From: a bacterium
GTDB taxonomy: Bacteria > Auribacterota > UBA3054
Direction: 5' to 3'
NCBI GenBank assembly: GCA_017554565.1
Contig: JAFZID010000080.1
Span: forward strand, 1-36,490
Length of the DNA stretch: 36,490 nt
Below the pieces are notes generated by a model that worked only from the letters and a program-made list of their open reading frames with translations, did no database searches and was not told the DNA's origin. Positions within the stretch are counted from its first letter, which is position 1. Each line of letters starts with the position of its first letter. The translations under genes and the position numbers were made by a program. This document shows, piece by piece, positions 8,435-16,052 of this stretch.

Positions 8435-8457
8435 AGGATCCCTTGTGGTTTCAGCTT

Positions 8458-8489
8458 AAAAAAAAGAGCGCCTTGCGGGCGCTCTTTTT
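8458..8489 (-). terminator. Rho-independent terminator between tsf and pyrH
   Basis: AAAAAGAGCGCC (8461-8472) pairs with GGCGCTCTTTTT (8478-8489) across a 5-base loop. On the minus strand the stem is followed by eight T residues (8465 down to 8458), the classic form. It ends rpsB-tsf transcripts or attenuates pyrH. Confidence 0.9.
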
Positions 8490-8496
8490 AAAGGTT

Positions 8497-9093
8497 TTAC
8501 AGCTCTTCGCCGACCTGGTAACGGACGAAGCGGCGAACGACCATGTTCTCACCCAGCTTGGCGATGACGCCCTTGATGAGGTCATTGATCTTGATCTTGT
8601 CGTCTTTAACGAAGGGCTGGTCGACGAGGCAGATCTCGGAATAGAACTTCTCGAGCTTGCCTTCGATGATCTTGTCCTGGATGTTGGCGGGCTTGTTGGC
8701 CACTTCCTCGCGGTAGAAGGATTTTTCCTTCTCGACCACTTCGGCGGGAACCTGCTCGCGGGAAACGTACTGCGGAGCCATGGAGGCGATCTGGATCGTC
8801 AGGTCCTTGACCATCTCCTGGAACAGTTCGTTCTTGGCCACGAAGTCGGATTCGCAGGCCACTTCGATGAGCACGCCAACTTTGCTGTTGGAGTGGATGT
8901 AGCTGGCCACGATGCCCTCGTTGGTGGAGCGGGCGGCTTTCTTGACGGCTTTCGCCACGCCGCGCTTCCTTAAGATCTCTTTGGCTTTTTCCATGTCGCC
9001 CTCGGCTTCCACCAGGGCTTTTTTGCAGTCCATCATGCCGGCTTGGGTAAGCTCGCGCAGTTGGTTGACCAGTTTAGCGGTAATTTCGGCCAT
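8497..9093 (-). CDS. tsf: Elongation factor Ts
   Basis: The nucleotide-exchange factor for EF-Tu. At 198 residues it is the short form found in several phyla rather than the roughly 280-residue E. coli type. The N-terminal UBA-like part contains LTQAGMMDCKKAL, and the core has the signature VACESDFVAKN. The C-terminal end, RRFVRYQVGEEL, is that of short EF-Ts proteins. It lies 35 bases after rpsB and is followed within 10 bases by a strong terminator hairpin. Confidence 0.96.
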   Translation of the reverse strand: MAEITAKLVNQLRELTQAGMMDCKKALVEAEGDMEKAKEILRKRGVAKAVKKAARSTNEGIVASYIHSNSKVGVLIEVACESDFVAKNELFQEMVKDLTIQIASMAPQYVSREQVPAEVVEKEKSFYREEVANKPANIQDKIIEGKLEKFYSEICLVDQPFVKDDKIKINDLIKGVIAKLGENMVVRRFVRYQVGEEL

Positions 9094-9128
9094 ATGTATA
9101 TTCCTGTATTGTTGTTCGTTAATTTATG

Positions 9129-9983
9129 TTATTCCTGGGGAGCTTCCTGGGGAGCGCTTTCGGGGGCTTCCTTGGGAGCGGACTTGGGTTCTTTTTCGGC
9201 GCGCTTTTCGCCGCGCTTTTCACTGCGCTGCTTCTGCTGGGCCTTTTCCTGTTCCTTTTCCAGGAGCTCGCGTTCCTTTCTCTGCTTCTCGACTTCCTCG
9301 AAATAGACGCGGCCTTCGTTGATGGCCTTGGCGATGGTGGTCGTGATGAGAGTCACGGAGCTGATGGTGTCGTCGTTGCCGGGGATGACGAAGTCGGCGT
9401 TGTCGGGGTTGCCGTTGGTGTCGCAGAGAGCGATGACGGGGATGCCCAGCTTCTTGGCTTCGGTGACGGCGATGCGTTCTTTGTTGACGTCGATGATGAA
9501 GATGGCGGCGGGGGCTTCCTGGAGGTCCCTCAAGCCGCAGAGGTTCTTGTCGAACTTGGCGTATTCTCTGCTCATGACAGCCTGCTCTTTCTTGGGCAGC
9601 TTTTCAAAGAGGCCTTTCTTCTGGAGATCTTCGATCTCGTTCATGCGTCTGACGGACTGGCGGATGGTGCGGAGGTTCGTCAAAGTGCCGCCCAGCCAGC
9701 GTTCGCAGACATACGGCATTTCGCAGCTCTTGGCCTGGTCGGCCACGATGGTCTTGGACTGGAGCTTCGTGCAGACGAAGAGGACTTTGCCGCCCTTCTG
9801 GGCCACTAAGCGGGCGAACTGGGTGGCGTAGTCCAGGAAGCGCTGGGTCTTCCTGAGGTCGATGATGTGGATGCCTTTGCGTTCCTCGAAGATGTAAGGG
9901 ATCATCTTCGGGTTGCGTTTGCGTCTCTGGTGACCGAAATGGACTCCGGCTTCCAGAAGTTCCTGAATGGAAATAACGGACAT
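9129..9983 (-). CDS. rpsB: 30S ribosomal protein S2 with long charged C-terminal tail
   Basis: The first 230 residues are a standard S2: MSVISIQELLEAGVHFGHQ, then FVCTKLQSK, RWLGGTLTN and the C-terminal PVIALCDTNGNPDNADF and IPGNDD motifs. The chain runs to 284 residues. The additional 50 or so start with a lysine/glutamate-rich helix (KQRKERELLEKEQEKAQQ) and end with a repetitive Pro/Ala/Glu string (APKEAPESAPQEAPQE). Such tails occur in some lineages and their role is unclear. AAAGGAAC precedes the ATG. A hairpin in the 5' leader (10004-10039) could be an autoregulatory site. Confidence 0.96.
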   Translation of the reverse strand: MSVISIQELLEAGVHFGHQRRKRNPKMIPYIFEERKGIHIIDLRKTQRFLDYATQFARLVAQKGGKVLFVCTKLQSKTIVADQAKSCEMPYVCERWLGGTLTNLRTIRQSVRRMNEIEDLQKKGLFEKLPKKEQAVMSREYAKFDKNLCGLRDLQEAPAAIFIIDVNKERIAVTEAKKLGIPVIALCDTNGNPDNADFVIPGNDDTISSVTLITTTIAKAINEGRVYFEEVEKQRKERELLEKEQEKAQQKQRSEKRGEKRAEKEPKSAPKEAPESAPQEAPQE

Positions 9984-10003
9984 AAATGTTCCTTTGTTTG
10001 TTC

Positions 10004-10039
10004 AGACTCCGCCGCGAATAGGGCTTCGGGCGGACGTCT
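10004..10039 (-). promoter_or_regulatory. Hairpin in rpsB 5' leader, possible S2 autoregulatory element
   Basis: AGACTCCGCC (10004-10013) pairs with GGCGGACGTCT (10029-10039), a 10-bp stem with one bulged base. It lies 20-56 bases before the rpsB ATG. S2 leaders in several phyla carry structured autoregulatory RNA. No sequence match to a known motif was made; only the structure and position are seen. Confidence 0.4.
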
Positions 10040-10090
10040 TGGTTATTTTGAGGTTGGTTAATTTGTATCTGAAATGCGAAATATCGCAGA

Positions 10091-10801
10091 TCATTCGATG
10101 ATGGCCAGCATCTCCTTCACCGCCTGGGGAAGGCCCGTAAAAACGGCGCGGGAGATGATGGAGTGGCCGATGTTGAGCTCTTCCAGGTAGGGGACGTGGT
10201 GCATCCAGGAAGCGTTGAAATAGTCCAGGCCGTGGCCCGCGTTGACTCTCAGGCCCAGGGAATGGGCTTTTTCAGCCGCTTCGATAAGACGCGTCAGCTC
10301 CCTCTGCTGGTCGCTTTCTCCTTTCGCGTTGGCAAAAGAGCCGGTGTGCAGTTCGATGAACTGCGCTCCGGATTTTGCCGCCGCTATGATCTGCTCAAAT
10401 TCCGGCGCGATAAAAAGAGAGACGACGGTGCCGACGCTCTGCATCTTGACGACGCAGCTGCGTACCTGCGCGAGGCTGCCCGCCACGTCCAGACCGCCTT
10501 CGGTGGTAAGTTCCTGGCGTCTTTCGGGGACCAGACAAGCGCAGTGGGGCTTAACTTGCAGAGCCACTTCCATGACCTCAGCGTTCACGGCCATCTCCAG
10601 GTTAAGCTTCGTCTGAACGGTCTCCTTCAGAAGGAAAACGTCGCGATCCTGGATGTGGCGGCGATCTTCACGCAAATGCACCGTGATCCCGGAGGCGCCG
10701 GCCTGTTCCGCCAGAGAGGCGGCCAGCACGGGTTCCGGGGCCCGGCCTCCCCGCGCCTGGCGCAGGGTAGCCACGTGATCGATGTTAACGCCCAGTTTCA
10801 A
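10091..10801 (-). CDS. pdxJ: Pyridoxine 5'-phosphate synthase
   Basis: It condenses 1-deoxyxylulose 5-phosphate with aminoacetone 3-phosphate to make pyridoxine 5'-phosphate in the DXP-dependent vitamin B6 pathway. The 236-residue TIM barrel starts with the family's [17 protein letters not shown], followed by [20 protein letters not shown] and [18 protein letters not shown]. The C-terminus has VNAGHGLDY and [17 protein letters not shown]. All parts of the active site are in place. It follows the HicB-like gene by 36 bases and precedes rpsB by 107 bases. No other pdx gene is visible. Confidence 0.96.
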   Translation of the reverse strand: MKLGVNIDHVATLRQARGGRAPEPVLAASLAEQAGASGITVHLREDRRHIQDRDVFLLKETVQTKLNLEMAVNAEVMEVALQVKPHCACLVPERRQELTTEGGLDVAGSLAQVRSCVVKMQSVGTVVSLFIAPEFEQIIAAAKSGAQFIELHTGSFANAKGESDQQRELTRLIEAAEKAHSLGLRVNAGHGLDYFNASWMHHVPYLEELNIGHSIISRAVFTGLPQAVKEMLAIIE

Positions 10802-10837
10802 AGCAGATCAATAATTTTTTTATGGTTAGTTTTTCCC

Positions 10838-11128
10838 TCAGTTCAGCAAACGGTCTTTGGGGACTATCAGAAGCTTGGTCTCCTGCCCCGTGGAAAGCGG
10901 GAAGACGTCGTAGTCGCTCCCGGAAACGGAGGGGAAATGCTCCCTGTCCCTGTCCTTGTCGAAAGACTGCCGCCGCTCAAGCCATTCCATGATGAGGGAG
11001 GTGAGGCGGTCGGAAGCTTCCGCGCTGTTACTGCCGTTCGCCATTAGGCCCAGTTCGGGGCAAAGGGCGCAAAAAAGGCCGTCCCTGTCCCGGCGGAGCT
11101 TGATGGAAAAACATATATCACAATTCAT
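10838..11128 (-). CDS. Small HicB-like protein, unpaired
   Basis: The 96-residue protein has an N-terminal segment resembling the HicB antitoxin fold: a strand with RDGLFCALCPEL, then a glycine/asparagine turn, then the helix AEASDRLTSLIMEWLERR. The C-terminal half is short, charged and unlike the usual DNA-binding part of HicB. No HicA toxin is adjacent. Cys3, Cys6, Cys20 and Cys23 (CDIC and CALC) form two CxxC pairs that could bind metal. A good promoter lies so close to the ATG (-10 at 11138-11143) that the mRNA would have almost no leader, and no ribosome-binding site is visible. The HicB relationship is a fold-level impression only. Confidence 0.55.
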   Translation of the reverse strand: MNCDICFSIKLRRDRDGLFCALCPELGLMANGSNSAEASDRLTSLIMEWLERRQSFDKDRDREHFPSVSGSDYDVFPLSTGQETKLLIVPKDRLLN

Positions 11129-11137
11129 AGGAAGGAT

Positions 11138-11166
11138 ATATTACCAAATACCCGATCAATTTTCAA
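11138..11166 (-). promoter_or_regulatory. Promoter of the HicB-like/pdxJ run
   Basis: On the minus strand TTGAAA (11161-11166), a 17-base spacer and TAATAT (11138-11143) make a good sigma-70 promoter. Only 9 bases separate the -10 from the ATG at 11128, predicting a leader of about 0-4 bases. Confidence 0.6.
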
Positions 11167-11181
11167 GTGCGGCCGCCGGAT

Positions 11182-12195
11182 TCATTTGACGTCTTTGGCG
11201 CTCAAACGGACGCGGCCTTCCGCGGAGTCGCAAAGGCCTGTGTACACGTCGCATGTCCCGTCGTCATTGAAAACGAAGCCGGAAGTGAAGACGCAGTCAT
11301 CGAGGTGCGGGACTTTCGGTTCCTGCTCAGGGTAGAGCATGCGCGTGGCGACGATGCGGATGCGCGTCGCCTTGTGCGTCGCGGGGTCGAACACGAAGGA
11401 CGCGTTGCAGTAGACGCCGCGGTTGACTCCGTTGGAAGCCTTGGAGCCGGTGTAACACAGATGCCCGGCGACGAGCACCTTGCCGTCGTCCATGAGATAC
11501 GCCTGGTTGCATCCGCCCCATTCGTCCTTTCCCAAGACCCCCTCTATAACGGGCGCCTTTTCAATAACCTCCGGCGTTAGCTCGTTGAGGTCTTTGACCG
11601 TCGTGAAGCCTATGACGGCCTCGCTGCCGTATTTTTTCCTTATTTCCTCGCTGCGCGGACGCGAGAAGACCCCGATGCGTCCGTCCTTCAGCTCTATGAG
11701 GCGGATGTCCTTCATGAATTCCGGGCCGGTCGTGAAGTATTCAAGGTGCAGCGGGCCCTTTTTGTTATCGCGGTAGAAAGCTCCGCGGTACGACGCGATG
11801 TTGCCGGCGATCTTCAAGACGCGGGTCCCTCCCACGACGAGCTCGCCGCGGATATACTGGACGTACGGATCCTCTAATTCGAGAGTTCCGAATTCCAAAA
11901 CGCGCGTCCACTCGTCCTTGCCGGTCTTCTTGAAAAGCATCGTCACGCTCGCCGCCCACTTGTCGTGCGGCTCCACGCGCCCTAGGATATACTCCGTTCC
12001 GTCATAGGAAAACGGGATCGAGCAGTTGTACACGTCGTAACCTTTTTCGACGCCCTTGAAAGTCAGTTTCGCTGACTCGATGACTTTCGGAGGATCAGCC
12101 TCGAACGCCTCCTTCAGTTCCTTTACCCCGCCCATGCCGGCGACGGCGCAAAAAGCGCCGAAAAGAGCGATTGCCGTGCTTGCCATCTTGAACAT
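11182..12195 (-). CDS. Secreted DUF1861 (MTP-1-like) beta-propeller protein
   Basis: The 337-residue protein has a signal peptide (about residues 1-20, ending FCAVAG). The mature part matches, from memory, the DUF1861 pattern: YDVYNCSIPF, YILGRVEPHD, ELEDPYVQYIRGELVVGG, FMKDIRLIELKDGRIGVFSR, KDEWGGCNQAYL and a terminal DDCVFTSGFV with DGTCDVYTG. DUF1861 proteins belong to the five-bladed propeller group that includes GH130 mannoside phosphorylases, but no activity is established for them to my knowledge. Most relatives lack a signal peptide, so export here is unusual. The ATG follows PEPCK by 19 bases with AAAGGA as ribosome-binding site, so co-transcription with PEPCK is likely. Confidence 0.75.
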   Translation of the reverse strand: MFKMASTAIALFGAFCAVAGMGGVKELKEAFEADPPKVIESAKLTFKGVEKGYDVYNCSIPFSYDGTEYILGRVEPHDKWAASVTMLFKKTGKDEWTRVLEFGTLELEDPYVQYIRGELVVGGTRVLKIAGNIASYRGAFYRDNKKGPLHLEYFTTGPEFMKDIRLIELKDGRIGVFSRPRSEEIRKKYGSEAVIGFTTVKDLNELTPEVIEKAPVIEGVLGKDEWGGCNQAYLMDDGKVLVAGHLCYTGSKASNGVNRGVYCNASFVFDPATHKATRIRIVATRMLYPEQEPKVPHLDDCVFTSGFVFNDDGTCDVYTGLCDSAEGRVRLSAKDVK

Positions 12196-12214
12196 TTCCG
12201 TGTCCTTTTTTTAT

Positions 12215-14175
12215 TTATTTCGCGAGCGCGGACGAAACGTCGGCGAGGATCTGGCGCAGAGCTTTAGGCACGCGGCGCGCGGTCTTTGATATTTCCTTGC
12301 TGTCCTTGGAGGGTTTGGCGTCGTATTCGTCATAGGAGGCGCCCACGGTCGCGATCTCTTTCTTCCAGCCTTCGACGTCCACCTTTAGAAGATCCTTCAG
12401 GTATTTCGGGTCGACGCGGAAATTGGGATTCGGGTCATCGTTGTTGGCAAGGTCGATGTCCTTCGGGAAGGGCAGGTTGCCAATCGGCGTCTCGTTGGCT
12501 TTGACTTTGCCCTCGATACGCTGGCAGATCCACTTCAGCACACGGCTGTTGTCGCCGAAGCCCGGCCACATGAACTTGCCATCCTTGGTCTTGCGGAACC
12601 AGTTGACGAAATAGATCCTGGGAAGTTTCGCTGCGTCGGCGGAGGTGCGCTCCATCTCAAGCCAGTGCTGGAAATAGTCGGCGACGTTGTAGCCGAAGAA
12701 GGGCAGCATGGCCATGGGGTCGCGTCTGACCTGGCCGATCTGTCGGAGATGACCGCGGCGGTCACTTCGGAGCCGGCGGCGGAGCCAAGGAAGACGCCGT
12801 GGGTCCAGCTCTTGGCTTCGTTGACCAGAGGAATGGTGGAGGGCCTGCGGCCGCCGAACAATATGGCGTCGATGGGCACGCCGGTGGGTTTGCCGTTGTA
12901 GAGTCCGTTGAAGCCGGCCTTGTCCAAAACAGGGCAGTTCTCGGCGGGGGCGGTGAAGCGGCTGTTCTTATGGGCCGCCACGTAGCCAATTTCCTTTATC
13001 TCCTTTTTGGTCATGCCGGGCTTGGGCCCCATGCGGTAGGGGTCGTCCGCGCAGACGTAGCAGGGATTGCCTTTCCAGTCAACGCCTTCTTTGGGCGCCT
13101 TGACGCCCATGTCCTCCCACCAGATGTCGCCGTCCGGAGTCAGGACCACGTTGGTGAAGATCGTGCCCTTCTTGCAGGATTTCAGGGCGTTGGGATTGGA
13201 GTCGTTGGAGGTGCCGGGAGCGACGCCGAAAAAGCCGTTCTCAGGGTTGATGGCGTAAAGGCGGCCGTCGGATCCGGGCTTGAGCCAGGCGATGTCGTCG
13301 CCGATGGTCTGCAGCTTCCAGCCGGGCAATTTCGGCAGCATCATGGCCAGGTTGGTCTTGCCGCAGGCCGAGGGGAAAGCGGCCGTCACGTGATACTGCT
13401 TCTTTTCCGGGGAAGTCAGAGTCAAAATAAGCATGTGCTCGGCCATCCAGCCCTGATCCTTAGCCAGCTTAGAGGCTATGCGCAGAGCGAAGCATTTCTT
13501 TCCCAAGAGCGCGTTGCCGCCGTAGCCGGAGCCGAAGGACCAGATCTCGCCGTCTTCCGGGAACTGGGTGATGTATTTGTCCTCGATCTTCTTGGCGCAG
13601 GGCCAGGCGACGTCCTTTTGGCCTTTCTTCAGAGGCGCGCCCACGGAATGGATGCAGGGGATGAAGGAGCCGTCCTTGCCGAGGTGCTTCAAAACATCGG
13701 AGCCGGTCCTGGTCATGATGTTCATGTTGACGACCACGTAGGGCGAGTCGGTCAGTTCGATGCCGTACTGGGTTATGGGGTTGCCGATGGGGCCCATGGC
13801 GTAAGGAATGACGTACATCGTGCGGCCCTTCATGCAGCCGGAGTAAGATTTCAGCATCTTCTTCTTCATCTCGACGGGGTCCATCCAGTGGTTGGTGGGG
13901 CCGGCGTCGATCTCAGATTTCGAGCAGATGAAGGTGCGGCCTTCCACTCTGGCCACGTCGCTCTCGTGCGACCTGGCCAGGTAGCAATCGGGGCGCTTCT
14001 TGGGATCAAGCTTGATGAACTGGCCCTTTTTCACCATCATTTCGCAGATGGCGAGATGCTCTTCCCTTGTCCCCTTGATGACCACGATCTTGTCAGGGGA
14101 GCAGACTTTGTTCCATTTGTCGACCCAGGCGAAAACTTTTTCGTTGGTGAATTTCGGTGTTTTTACTGATGCCAT
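12215..14175 (-). CDS. pckG: Phosphoenolpyruvate carboxykinase (GTP), split by a one-base frameshift
   Basis: It interconverts oxaloacetate and phosphoenolpyruvate using GTP. The start at 14175 has GAGGAA before it. The P-loop [10 protein letters not shown] is at residues 266-275, with GDDIAWLK and FGVAPGTS downstream, marking the GTP-type family. Reading in the first frame, family sequence ends after AAVISD near residue 478 and becomes nonsense, running on to 12535. The remaining sequence ([20 protein letters not shown] onward) continues in another frame from about 12741 to 12215. Adding one base between 12741 and 12742 restores a continuous protein of about 653 residues. The rest shows no decay, so a sequencing error or a very recent mutation is likely. 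The N-terminal part alone would lack the C-terminal catalytic lobe. Confidence 0.9.
12737..12746 (-). other. Frameshift site in PEPCK (missing base)
   Basis: On the minus strand the bases read TCCGACAGATCGGCCAGG. The family expects ...S-D-Q-I-G-Q..., which needs GACCAGATCGGCCAG. One C is missing from a CC pair. No slippery sequence or stop-adjacent structure suggests programmed frameshifting. Confidence 0.85.
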
Positions 14176-14207
14176 GATATTTCCTCAAAATAAAAAATTA
14201 TCCAAAG

Positions 14208-14216
14208 ATTATATCA
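14208..14216 (-). promoter_or_regulatory. Extended -10 promoter for PEPCK
   Basis: TGATATAAT on the minus strand is a consensus extended -10 (hexamer 14208-14213), 32 bases before the PEPCK ATG. No convincing -35 was found. It allows PEPCK expression independent of the upstream PEP-CTERM gene. Confidence 0.5.
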
Positions 14217-14231
14217 AATTCCGCCGGAGCG

Positions 14232-16022
14232 CTAACCCCTAATTTTGCGCAGCCCCAAAAGCAGGAGGAAAAAGAATGCCAGCGCCGGCTCCGGAACGGG
14301 GTCGAGCCTGATCCCGAAAAGTCCGGAATAGTTGGTGCAGGCGCCGCCGTGGAGATCCCTGGCGATCAGCCTGATCCTGGACTTGTCGCTTTTGACGTCG
14401 TTGGGGAAAGTCTTCCAGCTGTAAGGGGATCTCAACTCGAAGGCGTAGTCTTCGCTGATCTCGATCCAGGGTCCCAGGAAGTCGTTGGTGGAATAGGCCA
14501 GATTATAAGACAGCAGCCCGTCTTTGGGAACATTGCGGCTTTCCCAGCAGATCCGGGAGGCGCTGTCCAGGCGTTCGCCCTCCAAAGGCTGGGTGACTTC
14601 CAGTTCCATGGGCTCGGAACTGACGACCTTGGGCCAGGCTTCCACGCTGACCACGTAGTTGGTGCTGTCGTCGAAGGGGCGGGAAAGGGAGTAGTCGTAG
14701 GCTTTGCCGAAGGTGATGTACCAGCGTCCCGTCAGCGCCTGCCCGAAGCAATTGCCCTCCGTCAGAGTCCAGACCTTTTCGGTATCCCGCAGATAAGTCC
14801 ATTCCTCGTAAGCGTTGTTGGGGCCCGTGATCATGTAGTTGCGGCTGTTCATGGGGACGTACTTCTTACGAATGCCGAATTCCACCGGGATGCCGGTTTT
14901 TACTTTGACCACCGCCTGGGTGGTGCCCTCCGGCAGCTCAAACGAGAAGGGGAAGAAGCCCGCGAAGTCCACGTCCTGCTGTTCTATGGTCTCCCCGACG
15001 CCGATTGGGTGCGCGGCTTTGGCGGGATTGAGGTAAACGCAGAGCCAGTTCATCATCTGGCCTCTGTGCAGGCCCACCTTCTGGGGAAAATGCTTGAACC
15101 ACCAGATCTTGTGCTTGTGGTTGACGCCGCCTCCCCACTCCGAGCAGTTCATGGAGCGGGCGGGGCCGGAGAGATCGGGATAGTTGTACCAGTTGTCGGC
15201 GTAGCAGTCCACGTAATTCTTCATGCCCCACAGATAGTCGTTGGTGGAGTTGGGGGCGTAGTGCACCGTCCCTACCTGGATGTTGTTGGTGTCGATGGCG
15301 TAGTTCATGTTGAAGAGGACGAAGTCGTTCTTCTTCGAATAGTCCCGCCAGGGATGATAGTTGATGTAGCTGCAGTCCCACCTGGTGTGCAGCATGCTTT
15401 CCGCGGCGTGGCCGAAATTCTCCATGGGCGTGTCGGTCCTCTCCACGCTGGGGGTGCACATCATGAAGACCTTCTCGGAATCAAGCGTTCCCAAGCCGTT
15501 GGAATTGCAGTAGTCGGCGCCCCAGCCGTTCAGCCTGCTCTCGTAGCAGCCGCCGTCGGGATGGCTGTAAAGCCAGACCTGGTCTATTATCCCGCGGTTC
15601 ACGTAATCCACGATCCAGGGGCACTCGTTGGTGTAGAAATGCAGATAATCGAAAGTGAAGTCCGTGTTGAAGCCGGGCTTTATGCCCTTCTTGCGGGCGT
15701 CGTAATAAGATTGCGGCGTGAAGCTGTCGCCGCTGGTGTAGCGAGGCCAGGTCGCCAGCACGACGTTCGTCACGAAGGTGACCTTCACCATGCCGTGGGA
15801 GGCTTCGAACCACCAGCTGGCCTGGTCTTTGGCCATGTTGTAGCCCAGGGGCCATCCGAAGGTGGCGTTCATCCTTCTTCCCCTGGCTATTTCAGCCACG
15901 TTGGTCATCCAGGGATTGTAGGTGATGACAGCCACCTTAAGGTTAAGATTGCCGACGGCATAAGAATTCAAAGCGGAAAAAAACAACGCCAGAACGAGGG
16001 CGGCGCTCCAGATAGATCTCAT
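14232..16022 (-). CDS. Large secreted PEP-CTERM protein of unknown function
   Basis: The 596-residue protein has a signal peptide (about 1-22) and a C-terminal PEP-CTERM sorting signal: PVPEP, a hydrophobic stretch (ALAFFFLLLLGL) and a basic end (RKIRG). Exosortase cuts and transfers such proteins to the cell surface or matrix. The body holds a conserved-looking block, DQVWLYSHPDGGCYESRLNG, followed by VFMMCTPSVERTD and ENFGHAAESMLH. I recall similar blocks in uncharacterised secreted proteins of actinobacteria and fungi; the GH..E pattern could bind metal, which is inference. The region around 495-580 resembles a fibronectin-like or Ig-like domain. GGGGG precedes the ATG. It sits 30 bases after another secreted protein in the queD-folE run. 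Confidence 0.8.
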   Translation of the reverse strand: MRSIWSAALVLALFFSALNSYAVGNLNLKVAVITYNPWMTNVAEIARGRRMNATFGWPLGYNMAKDQASWWFEASHGMVKVTFVTNVVLATWPRYTSGDSFTPQSYYDARKKGIKPGFNTDFTFDYLHFYTNECPWIVDYVNRGIIDQVWLYSHPDGGCYESRLNGWGADYCNSNGLGTLDSEKVFMMCTPSVERTDTPMENFGHAAESMLHTRWDCSYINYHPWRDYSKKNDFVLFNMNYAIDTNNIQVGTVHYAPNSTNDYLWGMKNYVDCYADNWYNYPDLSGPARSMNCSEWGGGVNHKHKIWWFKHFPQKVGLHRGQMMNWLCVYLNPAKAAHPIGVGETIEQQDVDFAGFFPFSFELPEGTTQAVVKVKTGIPVEFGIRKKYVPMNSRNYMITGPNNAYEEWTYLRDTEKVWTLTEGNCFGQALTGRWYITFGKAYDYSLSRPFDDSTNYVVSVEAWPKVVSSEPMELEVTQPLEGERLDSASRICWESRNVPKDGLLSYNLAYSTNDFLGPWIEISEDYAFELRSPYSWKTFPNDVKSDKSRIRLIARDLHGGACTNYSGLFGIRLDPVPEPALAFFFLLLLGLRKIRG

Positions 16023-16052
16023 TTGTCCCCCAAGAGAAAAGTAAACATTAAA

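Noticed and set aside
10075-10088. Small hairpin TGCGA-TCGCA after pdxJ as a terminator
   Set aside because: The stem has only 5 pairs and no proper T run, so it would not terminate transcription.
12735-12750. Programmed frameshifting in PEPCK
   Set aside because: No slippery heptamer, internal ribosome-binding-like site or downstream pseudoknot is visible, and no PEPCK is known to use this.
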